A program made the translations under genes and the position numbers. From the NCBI RefSeq assembly GCF_005503555.1, contig NZ_SCNG01000004.1, positions 62,001-126,000 of the forward strand: DNA of 64,000 bases. Reading direction: 5' to 3'. Under the pieces are notes generated by a model that saw only the letters and a list, made by a program, of their open reading frames with translations, ran no database searches and was not told the origin of the DNA. The stretch comes from Rudaea sp. 3F27F6. GTDB taxonomy: Bacteria; Pseudomonadota; Gammaproteobacteria; Xanthomonadales; Rhodanobacteraceae. Below, piece after piece: positions 48,230 through 57,582 of the stretch (position 1 is the stretch's first letter; each line of letters begins with the position of its first letter).

Positions 48230-49552
48230 TCAGAACACGAGCAGGTAGTACGCCTCGTCTTCGTCCTTGTCGTTGTCTATGTAGTACGTCGATACGCTCA
48301 CCGACGTGTTCGATGCGCTGAAGACGCTGACGGCGCTTCGATAACTTCCGTCGATCGTCGCGGACAGGAATCGGCTGCTCACGGGAAAACCGAAATCGAT
48401 CCGAGTGTCTCCTGCGCCCTGGCGCGAATAGCCGAAACCGCATGGCGGGGCGGACGCTGCGCTTGCGCCAAGTTGCGAGTTGAAGCAACGCACGATGCCG
48501 CCGCCTCCGGGGATGACGTATGCCATTGCCTTGACCCAACCGCCCTGGTTGGGATTCTGCTGCGCCGCCCCGTCGGCGACGAAGGCGTAGTTCGAGTCAC
48601 TATGACCGAACACGCCGAAGCCGCTCGTGCTGATTCCGCTCGCCCCCGTGCCGGAGGTGCTGACGCCGGCCACGCCCGAGCCGGCCTTGCCGACGCCGAG
48701 CACGCCCGATGAATTGCCCTGGTCGGCGAAGCCGGCGACACCGACTGCCGACGTGCTGCTGGTGTAGCCGTGCACACCGTCGAACGAAGCACTTTCGCCG
48801 AGCACGCCGGCGGCGCCTTTCGCACCGGTACTCTTGCCGTAGACGCCGGTGAAGCTGACGCTGAAACCCTGCACGCCATCTCCATTCGCGCTTTCCGCGT
48901 GAACGGCGGCGCCGGTGCCGCTGACGGCCTGCACGCCATAGCCGCTGAAACTCGTGCCGAGCACCCCGGTGCCGCCGGTGCTGGCGCCCTGCACGCCGGA
49001 GTTCCGCGCGCTCGTGCCAAGCACTCCGACCGCATCGGTCGATTCGCCCCAGACCCCGGAAGCGGGAACATTCGGATTGGTGCTGGTGCCGTTGATGCCG
49101 TGCACGCCGGCGTTGCCCGAGGTGTTCGCGACCGAAAACGCTGCGTTCGGTGTCGCCGTGCTGCCGGTATAAGGCAAGGTAAAGCTGCCGGTGCCGGCGG
49201 AACCTTGTGGACCGGTTGCGCCGGCGGGTCCGGTGGCGCCGGTCGGTCCGACCGGGCCTTGCGGACCGACGCTGCCGACCGCACCGGGCGCGCACGGACC
49301 GAGCTGTCCGGTCGCGCTCACACAAGCCGGCAAGTTGCGCGCCGCGCCGTTCACGAGCACCGGAATGATGACTTCGCCGTCTTCGTTGACGCGCAGGCGA
49401 ATCTGCGATCCGCTTGCGTCGGTCACGACGAGGCCGTTGCCCGCGTTCGGTTGAACGACGACGTCGGCAGCGCTCGCGGACGTCACGCCAAGACTGAGCG
49501 AGGCAAGTGCCGATGCGATTGCCCGCATCATGCGGGTATGGCGAATAGTCAC
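48230..49552 (-). CDS. Collagen-like repeat surface protein
   Basis: A 440-residue exported protein. Signal peptide to about residue 29. An N-terminal region with VVVQPNAGNGLVV is followed by a collagen-like (Gly-X-Y) tract at about 93-122, then some 200 residues of repeats built on G-V-x-G-x-S (for example GVWGESTDAVGVLGTS) that suggest a solenoid, and a globular end. The layout is like trimeric fibre or phage-tail proteins. The start is GTG at 49552, overlapping the previous gene's stop (GTGA), so the two are translationally coupled. Confidence 0.78.
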   Translation of the reverse strand: MTIRHTRMMRAIASALASLSLGVTSASAADVVVQPNAGNGLVVTDASGSQIRLRVNEDGEVIIPVLVNGAARNLPACVSATGQLGPCAPGAVGSVGPQGPVGPTGATGPAGATGPQGSAGTGSFTLPYTGSTATPNAAFSVANTSGNAGVHGINGTSTNPNVPASGVWGESTDAVGVLGTSARNSGVQGASTGGTGVLGTSFSGYGVQAVSGTGAAVHAESANGDGVQGFSVSFTGVYGKSTGAKGAAGVLGESASFDGVHGYTSSTSAVGVAGFADQGNSSGVLGVGKAGSGVAGVSTSGTGASGISTSGFGVFGHSDSNYAFVADGAAQQNPNQGGWVKAMAYVIPGGGGIVRCFNSQLGASAASAPPCGFGYSRQGAGDTRIDFGFPVSSRFLSATIDGSYRSAVSVFSASNTSVSVSTYYIDNDKDEDEAYYLLVF

Positions 49553-50349
49553 GAAAATTTCCTGTTGCGTCGAAATAAGCTGTATGCGGCGACAAACAGC
49601 ATGGCGGCCAGCAGCACCCAGCGGCCCGCTCCGAGCATCGGCGCAGGCACCGTGCCGCCGGAGACATCGAGAAACCAGTTGACGAGATTGCCGCCGTCAA
49701 CCGAGTTGAATTGCGTGGGCAATCCCGGTGCGATATGCGCGATGCTGGCGTTGTTGTCGCGTGCGTGCACATAGGCGATCGTTTGCGCCGCGCCTTCGGC
49801 GAGGGCAAGCGCGCCGCGCTGGCCGGCAACGCTGCTGCGGACATCGAGCAGATGCCCCGCGGCACCTTGCAAAGTCAGCGAGTGCGCGACGCTTTGCGCC
49901 GCGGCGACGGGAAAGAGGATTTGCTTTCCGGAAACGGTGGCGACGACGAAATCGTAGAAATTCGTCGCGCCGGACATCTCGCTCGTACCGTTGCCGCAGG
50001 CATCGACGATCGCGACGCGGCTGGCGCCGGGGTCGAAGTTGCCGGCATTGGCGAAGTTGCCGCCAAGCGAGATCCGACTCGCACCGGCAGCGAAACTGCT
50101 GCCGCCGCTGAGATCGAGATTCGCGATCGAAGTGAGGTTGGCGGCACTCGCCATGAGCGAGCCCGCAACCGTCAAATCCGAGCAGCCTAGATCGACGTTG
50201 TTGTCGGCGACATTCAGCGACGAGCCTGCGCCGACGATGATCGTCGCGAAGGCGTTTCGCATCGCCAGGATCAGCAGCGCGCAGCCGAGTAAGCGTAATG
50301 CTCTCGGCGCGCCCATCGACCTCGCGCGAACGAATATCGTGACTGGCAT
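49549..50349 (-). CDS. IPTL-CTERM surface protein, second
   Basis: A 266-residue protein from ATG 50349 (an upstream TTG at 50385 and an ATG at 50316 are alternatives). A signal-like hydrophobic segment ends near ATIIVGAG. The body is a right-handed beta-like stretch of short repeats (LTVAGSLMASAANLTSIANL), and the C-terminus VPAPMLGAGRWVLLAAMLFV with basic RRNRKFS is an IPTL/PEP-CTERM-like sorting signal. First gene of the operon. No exosortase gene is in the window. Confidence 0.78.
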   Translation of the reverse strand: MPVTIFVRARSMGAPRALRLLGCALLILAMRNAFATIIVGAGSSLNVADNNVDLGCSDLTVAGSLMASAANLTSIANLDLSGGSSFAAGASRISLGGNFANAGNFDPGASRVAIVDACGNGTSEMSGATNFYDFVVATVSGKQILFPVAAAQSVAHSLTLQGAAGHLLDVRSSVAGQRGALALAEGAAQTIAYVHARDNNASIAHIAPGLPTQFNSVDGGNLVNWFLDVSGGTVPAPMLGAGRWVLLAAMLFVAAYSLFRRNRKFS

Positions 50350-50521
50350 GCGTGCTACCCAAAGAAAACGTTTCTTCCGCGCCAAAGCCGCCGTGCGGCT
50401 GGAGCGCCAATCTGGACGAAAAACTAACGAAGAAACGCGGGCGTCGCCATGACATGATCATGCCGTTGCGGCATGTACGCTGCGCGAGATTTTCTTTCCC
50501 GCGTCCCTGCAGAAAGCGGCT

Positions 50522-51208
50522 CTACACCAAGCCGTGCCGCAATGCGTAGCTCACCGCCTCGGCGACGTTGTGCACTTGCAGGGTGGAATAGATTTGGCGG
50601 ATATGGTTGCGCACCGTGTCGGTGGCGATGCCGTGGCGCTCGCCGATTTCGCGGTAGGACAGTCCGTCGACCAGGCCGCGCAGCACATCGAGTTGGCGCA
50701 CACTCAAGCCGAGATCGCGCGGCAAGCCCGCGTTGCCGAACGCGCCCCTGTGGCTTTCGCGCACAAGGCGCATGAGGGTGCCGGCAAGAGCGCTGCTCAG
50801 CGGCGATCGTCCCTCGCGTATCTGCTCCAGCTTGGCGATCATTTCGTCGCCGGTGACGCCTTTGAGCAGATAGCCGTCGGCGCCCGCACAAATGGCGGCG
50901 AGGACGTTGGCCGGGTCCTCGAATACCGATAATACGACCACGCGCAGTTGCGGGAAGAGAGTTTTGAGTTCGCGCGTGAGATCGATGCCGCTGATCTCCG
51001 GCAGGCCAAGATCGGTGATGACCAGATCCCAGGGCATCGGCATGCTCAGTTCGCGGACTTTCCGCGCAGCGGAAAGCAAGGGCGCCGCACTCGCGTAGCT
51101 CGCCACCAGCGTAAAGCCGGGGAGACTGCTCAAGAGCAGAGCAAGACTGCGGCGAAAACGGGGATCGTCTTCGACCGTAGCGAGACGCATCGCGGCAATG
51201 TCGTTCAT
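50522..51208 (-). CDS. NarL/LuxR-family response regulator
   Basis: A 228-residue response regulator. Receiver with D14-D15 and phosphoacceptor D66 (LVITDLGLP); C-terminal LuxR helix-turn-helix with LSVRQLDVLRGLVDGLSYREIGERHGI and VRNHIRQIYSTL. It lies just downstream of a large histidine kinase of the matching class. The adjacent IPTL/collagen operon, which reads in the same direction 170 bp away, is a likely target. Confidence 0.92.
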   Translation of the reverse strand: MNDIAAMRLATVEDDPRFRRSLALLLSSLPGFTLVASYASAAPLLSAARKVRELSMPMPWDLVITDLGLPEISGIDLTRELKTLFPQLRVVVLSVFEDPANVLAAICAGADGYLLKGVTGDEMIAKLEQIREGRSPLSSALAGTLMRLVRESHRGAFGNAGLPRDLGLSVRQLDVLRGLVDGLSYREIGERHGIATDTVRNHIRQIYSTLQVHNVAEAVSYALRHGLV

Positions 51209-51251
51209 TCGCGCACGCTGCACGGCTTTGCCGATGCTGGCAATGACATGT

Positions 51252-54101
51252 TCATGCGTGCGGCGAGATATCGGGCCAGGTCAGTTCTATCTGGGTGCCC
51301 GCCGCCGCCGCACTCGCGATATCAAACCGCGCGCCGATCGCTTTGGCCCGGCGCCGCATGCTTTCGATGCCATTGCCCGGCGTATCCCGACGGGGATCGA
51401 AGCCGATGCCGTCGTCGCGGATGCCCAAGGAAAATCCCTTGCCGACGTTCGCCTGCAGACGGACCTCGACCGACCGAGCACGAGCATGGCGCGACGCGTT
51501 GTGGAGCGCTTCGAGCGCGAACAGCAGTACATGCCGGCGCACCTCGACGGGCAACGAAATCTCCTGCGCTGGCGTGGACAGCTTCAACGACAGACGCGGC
51601 TCTTCGTCCGGGAAGAGACGGCGGGCATGATCGGCAATCTGCTCGCCGAGTTCGGCAAGCCCGGCCTTGCCGCTGCGCAGCGACCACACCAGGGAGCGCA
51701 AACCGTTGCTGAGCAGGCCGGCGACGCTGCCGATCTCGCGCACGATGCGCGTCTGCTCGGCGGCATCGGTTCGCGCCGCGGCGCCGGCAAGCATGCCGAT
51801 GCTGCCGAGACCGGCGCCGATCTCGTCGTGCAGGTCGAGCGCGATGCGCGTGCGCTCCGATTCCACGCGCAACAACGCCGCAACGCGCAGGCGGTAGATC
51901 AGCACGAGCAGCGCCAAAGCCGCAAGGCCGAACAGAGTCTGCGCCCAACCGGTTCGGTACCACGGCGGGAGTACGCTGAATTCGACGCTCGCGGGAGGAT
52001 CGGACCAGTGCTCGCCGTCGAGGCTCGCGCTCATTTCGACGCGATAACCCCCAGGTTCCAGCGCGGCGAACTGCAGCCTCGGGTCGCGCATCGGCAGCGA
52101 CCAATCGCCTTCGCCGCCGATGCGCGAACGGTATCGCAAGAGATTGCGATCGCGATAGCTCAAGCTGGCGAATTCGAGTTCCAAACGACGATCGCCCGGT
52201 TTGAGCTGGAGCGGCGCACCCGGATCGCGGAGTTCGGCATCGACCTGGCTGCGCACGAGTACGGTTTTAGGGATGCCGAGAGCTTGGCTGCGCACCGCCT
52301 TGGGCACGCGCCAGATGCCGTGGAAACCGGACGTCCACAGATCACCCTCGGCGGTTTCGAGCGTGTAGTTGGTGCTGTTGCCGGGCAAGCCGTGCCATGC
52401 GCTGAGACGTTCTGTGATTCTCCAGCCGTCCTCGCAATCGGCGCACGCCTGCACGCGCACCGGCTGTCCGTGACTGAGCCAAATCTGTCCGTTTTGCGCA
52501 GGCGCGGTGCTGCTGATTTCGCCGCCGCCGATACTGCGATTGCCCGGCAGAAGGCGAAGCTCGTTATGTCCATCGAGGGCATATAGACCGCCGACCGCGA
52601 CGAGCCAGATGTGCTCGGCATCGACGCGTTGCACGGATTGGACGGTGCGCAAACCGTCGCCGGCGACGCAGTCTTCCGCCGTCGCGTGGTCGTCGGGAAA
52701 AACGTGCAATCGGCATACGCGCCCATCGACCCAGGCCAGCGGACGATCGTCGCGATCGTCGAACCAAAGAACCGCCACATGCTGCGCGCCGGCCGTGCGG
52801 ATCGGCACCGGGCGGGACGCGCCCGGCGCGAGGCGGAGCAGATCTTTCTCCGTATAAATCCACACCGCACCGGTACCGTCGGTGCGGCAGGTGTTCACGA
52901 ATTCCGTCCCCGCGGGCATGTCGGCCACCGGCTCGAATGCTCCGTCCTTGAACGTGCTGCCGCGCCATGCGTACACCTTGGACTCGGAAACGGCCCATAT
53001 GTGCTGTGGCGGCTGGATGCACAGATCGGCATCAAGCTGTTCCTTGGCGACGACACCGGTCGCGGTTTCGATGCGAAGGATGTTTCTCGGATCGCCCTGC
53101 ACCCAAGTGGTGTCGCCGGCCTGCCAAAACCTTTTCAGATTGTTCTTGGAAAACCAATTCCACGTATCCGGTTCGGGAAATTGAATGAGACCAACGGAGG
53201 TGCCCAGCCAAACACTGCCTTCGCGATCGACCAAGATCGGGCCGCCGGTCGGAAGTATGGTGGCGTCGACGTTCAAATTGCGGAGGTGTCCATTTGCTTC
53301 GAGCGCGGTCAGTCCCTGGGTCACGATCCACAACGTCGAACCGCGCTGGGTCATGTCGCGCACGTACTGGTATCTGCCGAGACTTACGATCTGCTTCGCG
53401 CCATGCGCATCGACTCGCCATATGTCGACGTCGGTGCCGGTGCGCTTGCTCAACCACAGTACGTCGTCGTCGCCGGCGACTCTGTCGAACACGCCTCCGC
53501 GCAGCACGAGTTCTGCGGCCGTGTTGTCTCGCAAGCGCCAGACTGCTTCGTCGGTTACCGCGACCATCGATTGTCCCGCCGCACGCAGGCCTCGGAACTT
53601 TTCCGTTGCCGGCATGCCTTGCCCGGCGCGCTGCCATTGCATCGCGCGGTCGCGCCGCCACAATTCTTTGCCGAGCACGATCCACAGATTGCCTCGTGCG
53701 TCGAAAGCCAGCGCAACCGAATTGTCGATCGGCTTGCCTTCGGGGCCGAGCACAGGCTCGACGGCATCGCGCGTACGCCGCCACAAGCGTCCGGAACGCG
53801 CGCTTCGCGTTCGGATCAGCAACTCGTCGTCTGCGCCGACAACGAGACCGAGAGTGGCGACCGGATCGTTGAGCTGGTTCGCAGCCCATGGGACGAAATT
53901 GCTCCCGTCGAAACGAACCAGACCGCGTTGCGTACCGATCCAGATGAAACCCGCTTTGTCCTGTGCGAGCGCTTTGGTTTCGCCGGAACTGAATCCGACG
54001 TTTTCATCGTAGATGCGGAAATAACTCTCTTGCGATTGCACCGCCTTGAACGGCGCAATGAGTAGAAAAAGAAACGGGAAGTAGCGGCAGATATTGGCCA
54101 T
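51252..54101 (-). CDS. Two-component-propeller sensor histidine kinase (HisKA_3)
   Basis: A 949-residue membrane sensor. Signal peptide at 1-23, then two seven-bladed Reg_prop propellers with repeats such as DKAGFIWIGTQRGLVRFDG, a Y_Y_Y domain (FASLSYRDRNLLRYRS), a single membrane helix (GLAALALLVLIYRL), a HisKA_3 domain with H758 in LDLHDEIGAGLG, and an ATP-binding domain with ALHNASRHARA and DDGIGFDP. It is like the sensors that detect polysaccharides or envelope signals, and it pairs with the NarL-type regulator next to it. The start at 54101 opens the signal peptide. Confidence 0.92.
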   Translation of the reverse strand: MANICRYFPFLFLLIAPFKAVQSQESYFRIYDENVGFSSGETKALAQDKAGFIWIGTQRGLVRFDGSNFVPWAANQLNDPVATLGLVVGADDELLIRTRSARSGRLWRRTRDAVEPVLGPEGKPIDNSVALAFDARGNLWIVLGKELWRRDRAMQWQRAGQGMPATEKFRGLRAAGQSMVAVTDEAVWRLRDNTAAELVLRGGVFDRVAGDDDVLWLSKRTGTDVDIWRVDAHGAKQIVSLGRYQYVRDMTQRGSTLWIVTQGLTALEANGHLRNLNVDATILPTGGPILVDREGSVWLGTSVGLIQFPEPDTWNWFSKNNLKRFWQAGDTTWVQGDPRNILRIETATGVVAKEQLDADLCIQPPQHIWAVSESKVYAWRGSTFKDGAFEPVADMPAGTEFVNTCRTDGTGAVWIYTEKDLLRLAPGASRPVPIRTAGAQHVAVLWFDDRDDRPLAWVDGRVCRLHVFPDDHATAEDCVAGDGLRTVQSVQRVDAEHIWLVAVGGLYALDGHNELRLLPGNRSIGGGEISSTAPAQNGQIWLSHGQPVRVQACADCEDGWRITERLSAWHGLPGNSTNYTLETAEGDLWTSGFHGIWRVPKAVRSQALGIPKTVLVRSQVDAELRDPGAPLQLKPGDRRLELEFASLSYRDRNLLRYRSRIGGEGDWSLPMRDPRLQFAALEPGGYRVEMSASLDGEHWSDPPASVEFSVLPPWYRTGWAQTLFGLAALALLVLIYRLRVAALLRVESERTRIALDLHDEIGAGLGSIGMLAGAAARTDAAEQTRIVREIGSVAGLLSNGLRSLVWSLRSGKAGLAELGEQIADHARRLFPDEEPRLSLKLSTPAQEISLPVEVRRHVLLFALEALHNASRHARARSVEVRLQANVGKGFSLGIRDDGIGFDPRRDTPGNGIESMRRRAKAIGARFDIASAAAAGTQIELTWPDISPHA

Positions 54102-54539
54102 GAGCGGATTACTCGATCTGTCCGTCACCGTCGGCGTTGATGCGCGCAAGCTGCATTTTTCGCAAGCACCCGGGTGCGGGCACCGTCCCGTTTCTTCTTC
54201 ACAAGAATATTGCGCTCGACCAATTGACTGCGCTCTCCCTGATGGAGAAGCAGAAGCAACAGGCCCGTCGGCAATCGATCCTATCCTCGCCGCCGACGTC
54301 GATGCAATCTCTCACGATGACGGCGAAAGCTCTTGCCGCGAGTTTCCATTGGCGCACGCAGCTCAACCTGCTTTCAGATGGAGTCTTCGAATTTGAGTTT
54401 GCCAGAAGCAGTGCGTTGGGAGATGCCTGAAGCCTAGGTTCCACGCCACGGAGCGCTTATCGCGCGGATGAAGAACATCCATCGGTCCGCGGCAAGCGCT
54501 CGCGAGCGATGCTTGAGGGAATTTCGCTGCAGCGAAATT
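54102..54539. other. Intergenic stretch, nothing recognised
   Basis: Between the kinase gene and the LysR gene. A short plus-strand frame at about 54094-54396 has no ribosome-binding site or protein-like pattern and I do not call it. Some AT-rich sequence lies near 54230-54420. Confidence 0.35.
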
Positions 54540-55433
54540 TCAGGTAAGACGTCCCTTCAAGACTTCCGTGATCCAGTTCATCACGAGCCGCACATGCCGC
54601 GGCACGCTTCGTCCGTGGGCATGCACGATAGAGACGGGCATCGGTTGGCAGGTGTGCTGCGGCAGGATTTCGACCAGGTCGCCGGCCATCACGCTGGGCA
54701 TCAGGCCGATGCGCGGCGATTGGACGATACCGAGTCCCGCCAGGCATGCCGCGTTGTACGAGTCGGTGCTGTTCACCGTGATCAAGCTGCGCATGGGGTA
54801 TTCGCGATACACGTTTCCGTCGCGATATTCGAAACCCGGCGTGTCGGCGCCGAAGCCGATCGAATAGTGGACGACGAGATGGTCCTTGAGATCCTCGAGC
54901 GTCCGCGGAGTCCCGTGTTTGCGCAAATAAGCGGGACTCGCGCAATTGATCATCGAGAATTCGCCGAGCCGGCGCGCGACCAGGGCCGAGTCCTGCAGAT
55001 TGCCGACGCGCAGGACGCAATCGAAGCCTTCGCGAATGACGTCGACGCGGCGGTCGGTCGTCGATAGCTGCACTTCGATATTCGGGTGCGCCGCGAGCCA
55101 CTCGGGCAGGCGCGGAATGAAGGTCGATCGCGCAAGGCTCTGCGGCATGTCCACGCGCACGCGTCCGCGCAACGAGGTCGGCGTCTGAAACAACGAGGCG
55201 AGTTCATCGGCATCGTTGACGAGTTGGCGCGCGCGCAAAAGGAATGTTTCGCCGTCCGGCGTCAAGCGCACGGCGCGCGTGGAACGCTGCAGGAGATGAC
55301 TGCCGACATCGGCCTCCAAAGCACGCACGGCCATCGACACGCGCGCCTTGGACAAACCGAGATGCTCGGCGGCACGAGTGAAGCTGCCGAGTTCGGCAAC
55401 CTTGACGAACATTTTCAGCGTATCGGTTTCCAC
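54540..55433 (-). CDS. LysR-family transcriptional regulator
   Basis: A 297-residue LysR regulator. The N-terminal helix-turn-helix is at about 8-66 (FVKVAELGSFTRAAEHLGLSKARVSMAVRALE), and the effector domain follows. The start is GTG at 55433, which gives the usual length; ATG at 55412 is an alternative. It is divergent from the SDR gene, which it probably controls. Confidence 0.9.
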   Translation of the reverse strand: METDTLKMFVKVAELGSFTRAAEHLGLSKARVSMAVRALEADVGSHLLQRSTRAVRLTPDGETFLLRARQLVNDADELASLFQTPTSLRGRVRVDMPQSLARSTFIPRLPEWLAAHPNIEVQLSTTDRRVDVIREGFDCVLRVGNLQDSALVARRLGEFSMINCASPAYLRKHGTPRTLEDLKDHLVVHYSIGFGADTPGFEYRDGNVYREYPMRSLITVNSTDSYNAACLAGLGIVQSPRIGLMPSVMAGDLVEILPQHTCQPMPVSIVHAHGRSVPRHVRLVMNWITEVLKGRLT

Positions 55434-55546
55434 GATGCCATTGTTCAGTAATAGTTGACGGTATGTCGAGCCTTCACGGGCTTTTCTCCGCGCTCGGTCG
55501 CCATTATCGTTTCGATCACCTAAACAATACCAGCCAGGAGACAACC

Positions 55547-56317
55547 ATGACGACTTCCCGCAACAACCCGATCGCGCTGATCACCGGCGGCAGCCGCGGC
55601 CTCGGCCGCAGCATGGCCTTGCACCTCGCCGAGCGCGGCACCGACATCCTCTTCACGTACCGCGCCGCGGTGGCCGAAGCGAACGATCTGATTGGACGCA
55701 TCCACGCGCTTGGCCGCAAAGCCGTTGCGCTGCAGCTCGACGTCGCCGACTCCGCGTCATTCGACGCGTTCGGCCACGCTGTTGCGACGGAACTCGAGCG
55801 CAGTTTCGGCAGGAAGAATTTCGATTACCTCGTCAACAATGCGGGAACCTCGCTGCATGCGAGCATCGCCGAAACCACGGCAGCCCAACTCGACGAGATC
55901 TATAGCGTGCATTTCAAGGCGCCGTTCCTGTTGACCCAGCGCCTGTTGCCGCTGATCGCCGACGGCGGCCGCATCGTCAATATTTCCAGCGGGCTCGCGC
56001 GCATGACGCTGCCGGGCTCATCGGCCTACGGCGCGATGAAAGCCGCCGTCGAAACGCTGACGCGGTACATGGCAAAAGAGCTGGGCGAGCGCCGGATCAC
56101 CGCGAATGTGATTGCCCCCGGCGCGATCGAGACCGACTTCAGCGGCGGCATGGTCCGCGACAATCCCGAGGTGAACCAACGGATCGCATCGATGACCGCA
56201 CTCGGCCGCGTTGGCTTGCCCGACGATGTCGGCGGCGCGGTAGCGATGCTGCTTGCCCCCGAAAGCGGTTGGATCAATGCGCAGAGGATCGAAGTTTCCG
56301 GCGGCATGGGTTTGTAA
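55547..56317 (+). CDS. Short-chain dehydrogenase/reductase
   Basis: A 256-residue classical SDR. Cofactor motif TGGSRGLG near 13-20, NNAG at about 103-106, and catalytic Ser-Tyr-Lys in NISSGLARMTLPGSSAYGAMKAA. The ATG at 55547 follows CAGGAG by 6 nt. Divergent from a LysR regulator. The substrate is unknown. Confidence 0.92.
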   Translation: MTTSRNNPIALITGGSRGLGRSMALHLAERGTDILFTYRAAVAEANDLIGRIHALGRKAVALQLDVADSASFDAFGHAVATELERSFGRKNFDYLVNNAGTSLHASIAETTAAQLDEIYSVHFKAPFLLTQRLLPLIADGGRIVNISSGLARMTLPGSSAYGAMKAAVETLTRYMAKELGERRITANVIAPGAIETDFSGGMVRDNPEVNQRIASMTALGRVGLPDDVGGAVAMLLAPESGWINAQRIEVSGGMGL

Positions 56318-56514
56318 GCGAATCCTAAAGCGTGAGGGTCGACACTGCCGACCCTCACGCGATTGATCGCTCTGACTCTGACGATATGCGGTCCGAAAGG
56401 GCTTCTTATGCCTTGGCTATTGCTAGCCGAGGAACCAAAAGACAGCCAAGCAAATTCCGTCCACAGCAGGCCAATTCGGCAACGTCGCGCAGAAGCGAAT
56501 AGTCGGTACCCGGA

Positions 56515-56788
56515 CTATCGAAATGCTCCGTCGAGCATGAGAAATACGACAAACAGGATAAGAAACGGTGCCGCGAAGAATAGAAGTTTTCGCGCGACAC
56601 CAACTAATTGCGCGCCACGCTCCTGAAGCTTTTCGGCCCGCCCCTGAATGCGTTCCGCTTTTTCCATATTCTTTTGAAAGGCGGTGAATTGCACTCGCTG
56701 CATCTGAAGCGCTTCCTCTTGATGAGCGAGCTGTTTTTTTCCCTTCACGAATTTCCGTGAGAATTCGGACTACCAATTCGTCATTCAT
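56515..56788 (-). pseudogene. Solo cassette gene: coiled-coil membrane protein, frameshifted
   Basis: From ATG 56788 the frame reads MNDELVVRILTEIREGKK and then loses coherence at a run of seven A (minus strand; T7 at 56734-56740). The frame that follows the run, entered by removing one A, continues QLAHQEEALQMQRVQF through a coiled coil of about 35 residues into a C-terminal membrane helix (LLFFAAPFLILFVVFLML). The two halves join into one protein of about 91 residues. It is either a frameshifted gene, an assembly error in a homopolymer, or a slippage-read gene. It lies 9 bp after an inverted attC site. Confidence 0.6.
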
Positions 56789-56796
56789 AAGTGCCG

Positions 56797-56886
56797 ACGC
56801 CTGAGCTAAGCGAGCGCTGCCGCCAAGGCCGTCAGAATATCGCAAGCCGTCACTGCGATCCGCTTGAGCGAATAGTCCGACCTCGT
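56797..56886 (-). repeat. Solo attC site (inverted)
   Basis: On the minus strand: GGTCGGACTATTCGCTCAAG at the left, GGCTTGCGATATTCTGACGG in the centre and CGCTTAGCTCAGGCGTCGGC at the right. It is the same family as the main array, in inverted orientation, immediately upstream of the coiled-coil cassette gene. Confidence 0.75.
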
Positions 56887-56929
56887 CGATTCACATCCCA
56901 AGCGCAGCCCCTGCGAGCAACGATCACGC

Positions 56930-57150
56930 CGCGGCCCGCAATTCGGCAACCGGGTTACCGGGTAGACGCGGCGGTTCGGCAGCGCTGGAGTCCCGAACAG
57001 ATCGTCGGATTGTCCCGAGCCCAAGGCCTGCTCGCCCCCAGCCGCTAAACCCTCTACGACCGTTTGCGGCACGACAAACGCAATGGAGAAGCTTGCGGCG
57101 ATTCACCCGAATCCTGCCGAAGATGGGCCGCAAACGCCGTCAGATGCCCC
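56930..57150 (+). pseudogene. IS30-family transposase remnant
   Basis: In one frame the sequence reads YRVDAAVRQRWSPEQIVG, similar to the LWSPEQI region of IS30 transposases. After a stop and in a nearby frame it reads LYDRLRHDKRNGEACG, similar to the RxDKRxGG segment of that family. The rest is missing and no inverted repeats were found. Weak but specific resemblance. Confidence 0.4.
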
Positions 57151-57298
57151 TCGCACACTGAGAAAGCCCTGCGCGAGCCACTTTTCAAGCATAAGAGGCC
57201 GCGGTATCCACTGTAAGCATCCAAACGCACTGCTTGCGCGTTTCCACCTACGACCCGACATGACAATCCCTTGACATGGAGTCTGCCGCCCCAACCAA

Positions 57299-57322
57299 GT
57301 ATAATGCGAACCATTCTTATTT
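57299..57322 (+). promoter_or_regulatory. Fur box before feoA
   Basis: AATGCGAACCATTCTTATTT at 57303-57322 matches the Fur consensus (AATGATAATCATTATC-type, 9-1-9 symmetry) with few differences, and it overlaps a TATAAT -10 at 57300-57305. TTGACA lies at 57271-57276, but the 23-bp spacing is longer than usual. Iron-dependent repression of the feo operon is inferred. Confidence 0.65.
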
Positions 57323-57324
57323 AG

Positions 57325-57582
57325 ATGCGAATCGGCGTGCTGCTTTCGGAACTGGCGATGGGTGCATCGGCCACAGTCATTGAGGTCACGGACAACGGAA
57401 CGAACGACGTGATCGCGCGACGTCTGCGCGATCTCGGCTTCGTCGCCGGAGAGCCGGTGCGCCTCGTTGCGCGCGGGCCGCTCGGCGCCGATCCGCTGCT
57501 CGTGCAGATCGGCTATACGCGCTTCGCCCTGCGCCGCGCCGAAGCCGCGCGCGTGACGATTACCGTGGACTCGACGCCATGA
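57325..57582 (+). CDS. feoA: Ferrous iron transport protein A
   Basis: An 85-residue FeoA with the SH3-like fold motifs RLRDLGFVAGEPVRLVARGPLGADPLLVQIG and a C-terminal ALRRAEAARVTI. It is needed for Fe(II) uptake with FeoB. Overlaps feoB by 4 bp, behind a Fur box. Confidence 0.92.
   Translation: MRIGVLLSELAMGASATVIEVTDNGTNDVIARRLRDLGFVAGEPVRLVARGPLGADPLLVQIGYTRFALRRAEAARVTITVDSTP

Larger units (their letters stand above)
56789..57324. other. Intergenic stretch with attC site, IS30-like remnant and Fur box
   Basis: It contains the inverted attC site at 56797-56886, a short IS30-transposase-like remnant at about 56930-57150, and the iron-regulated promoter of feoA. No intact gene. Confidence 0.6.
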
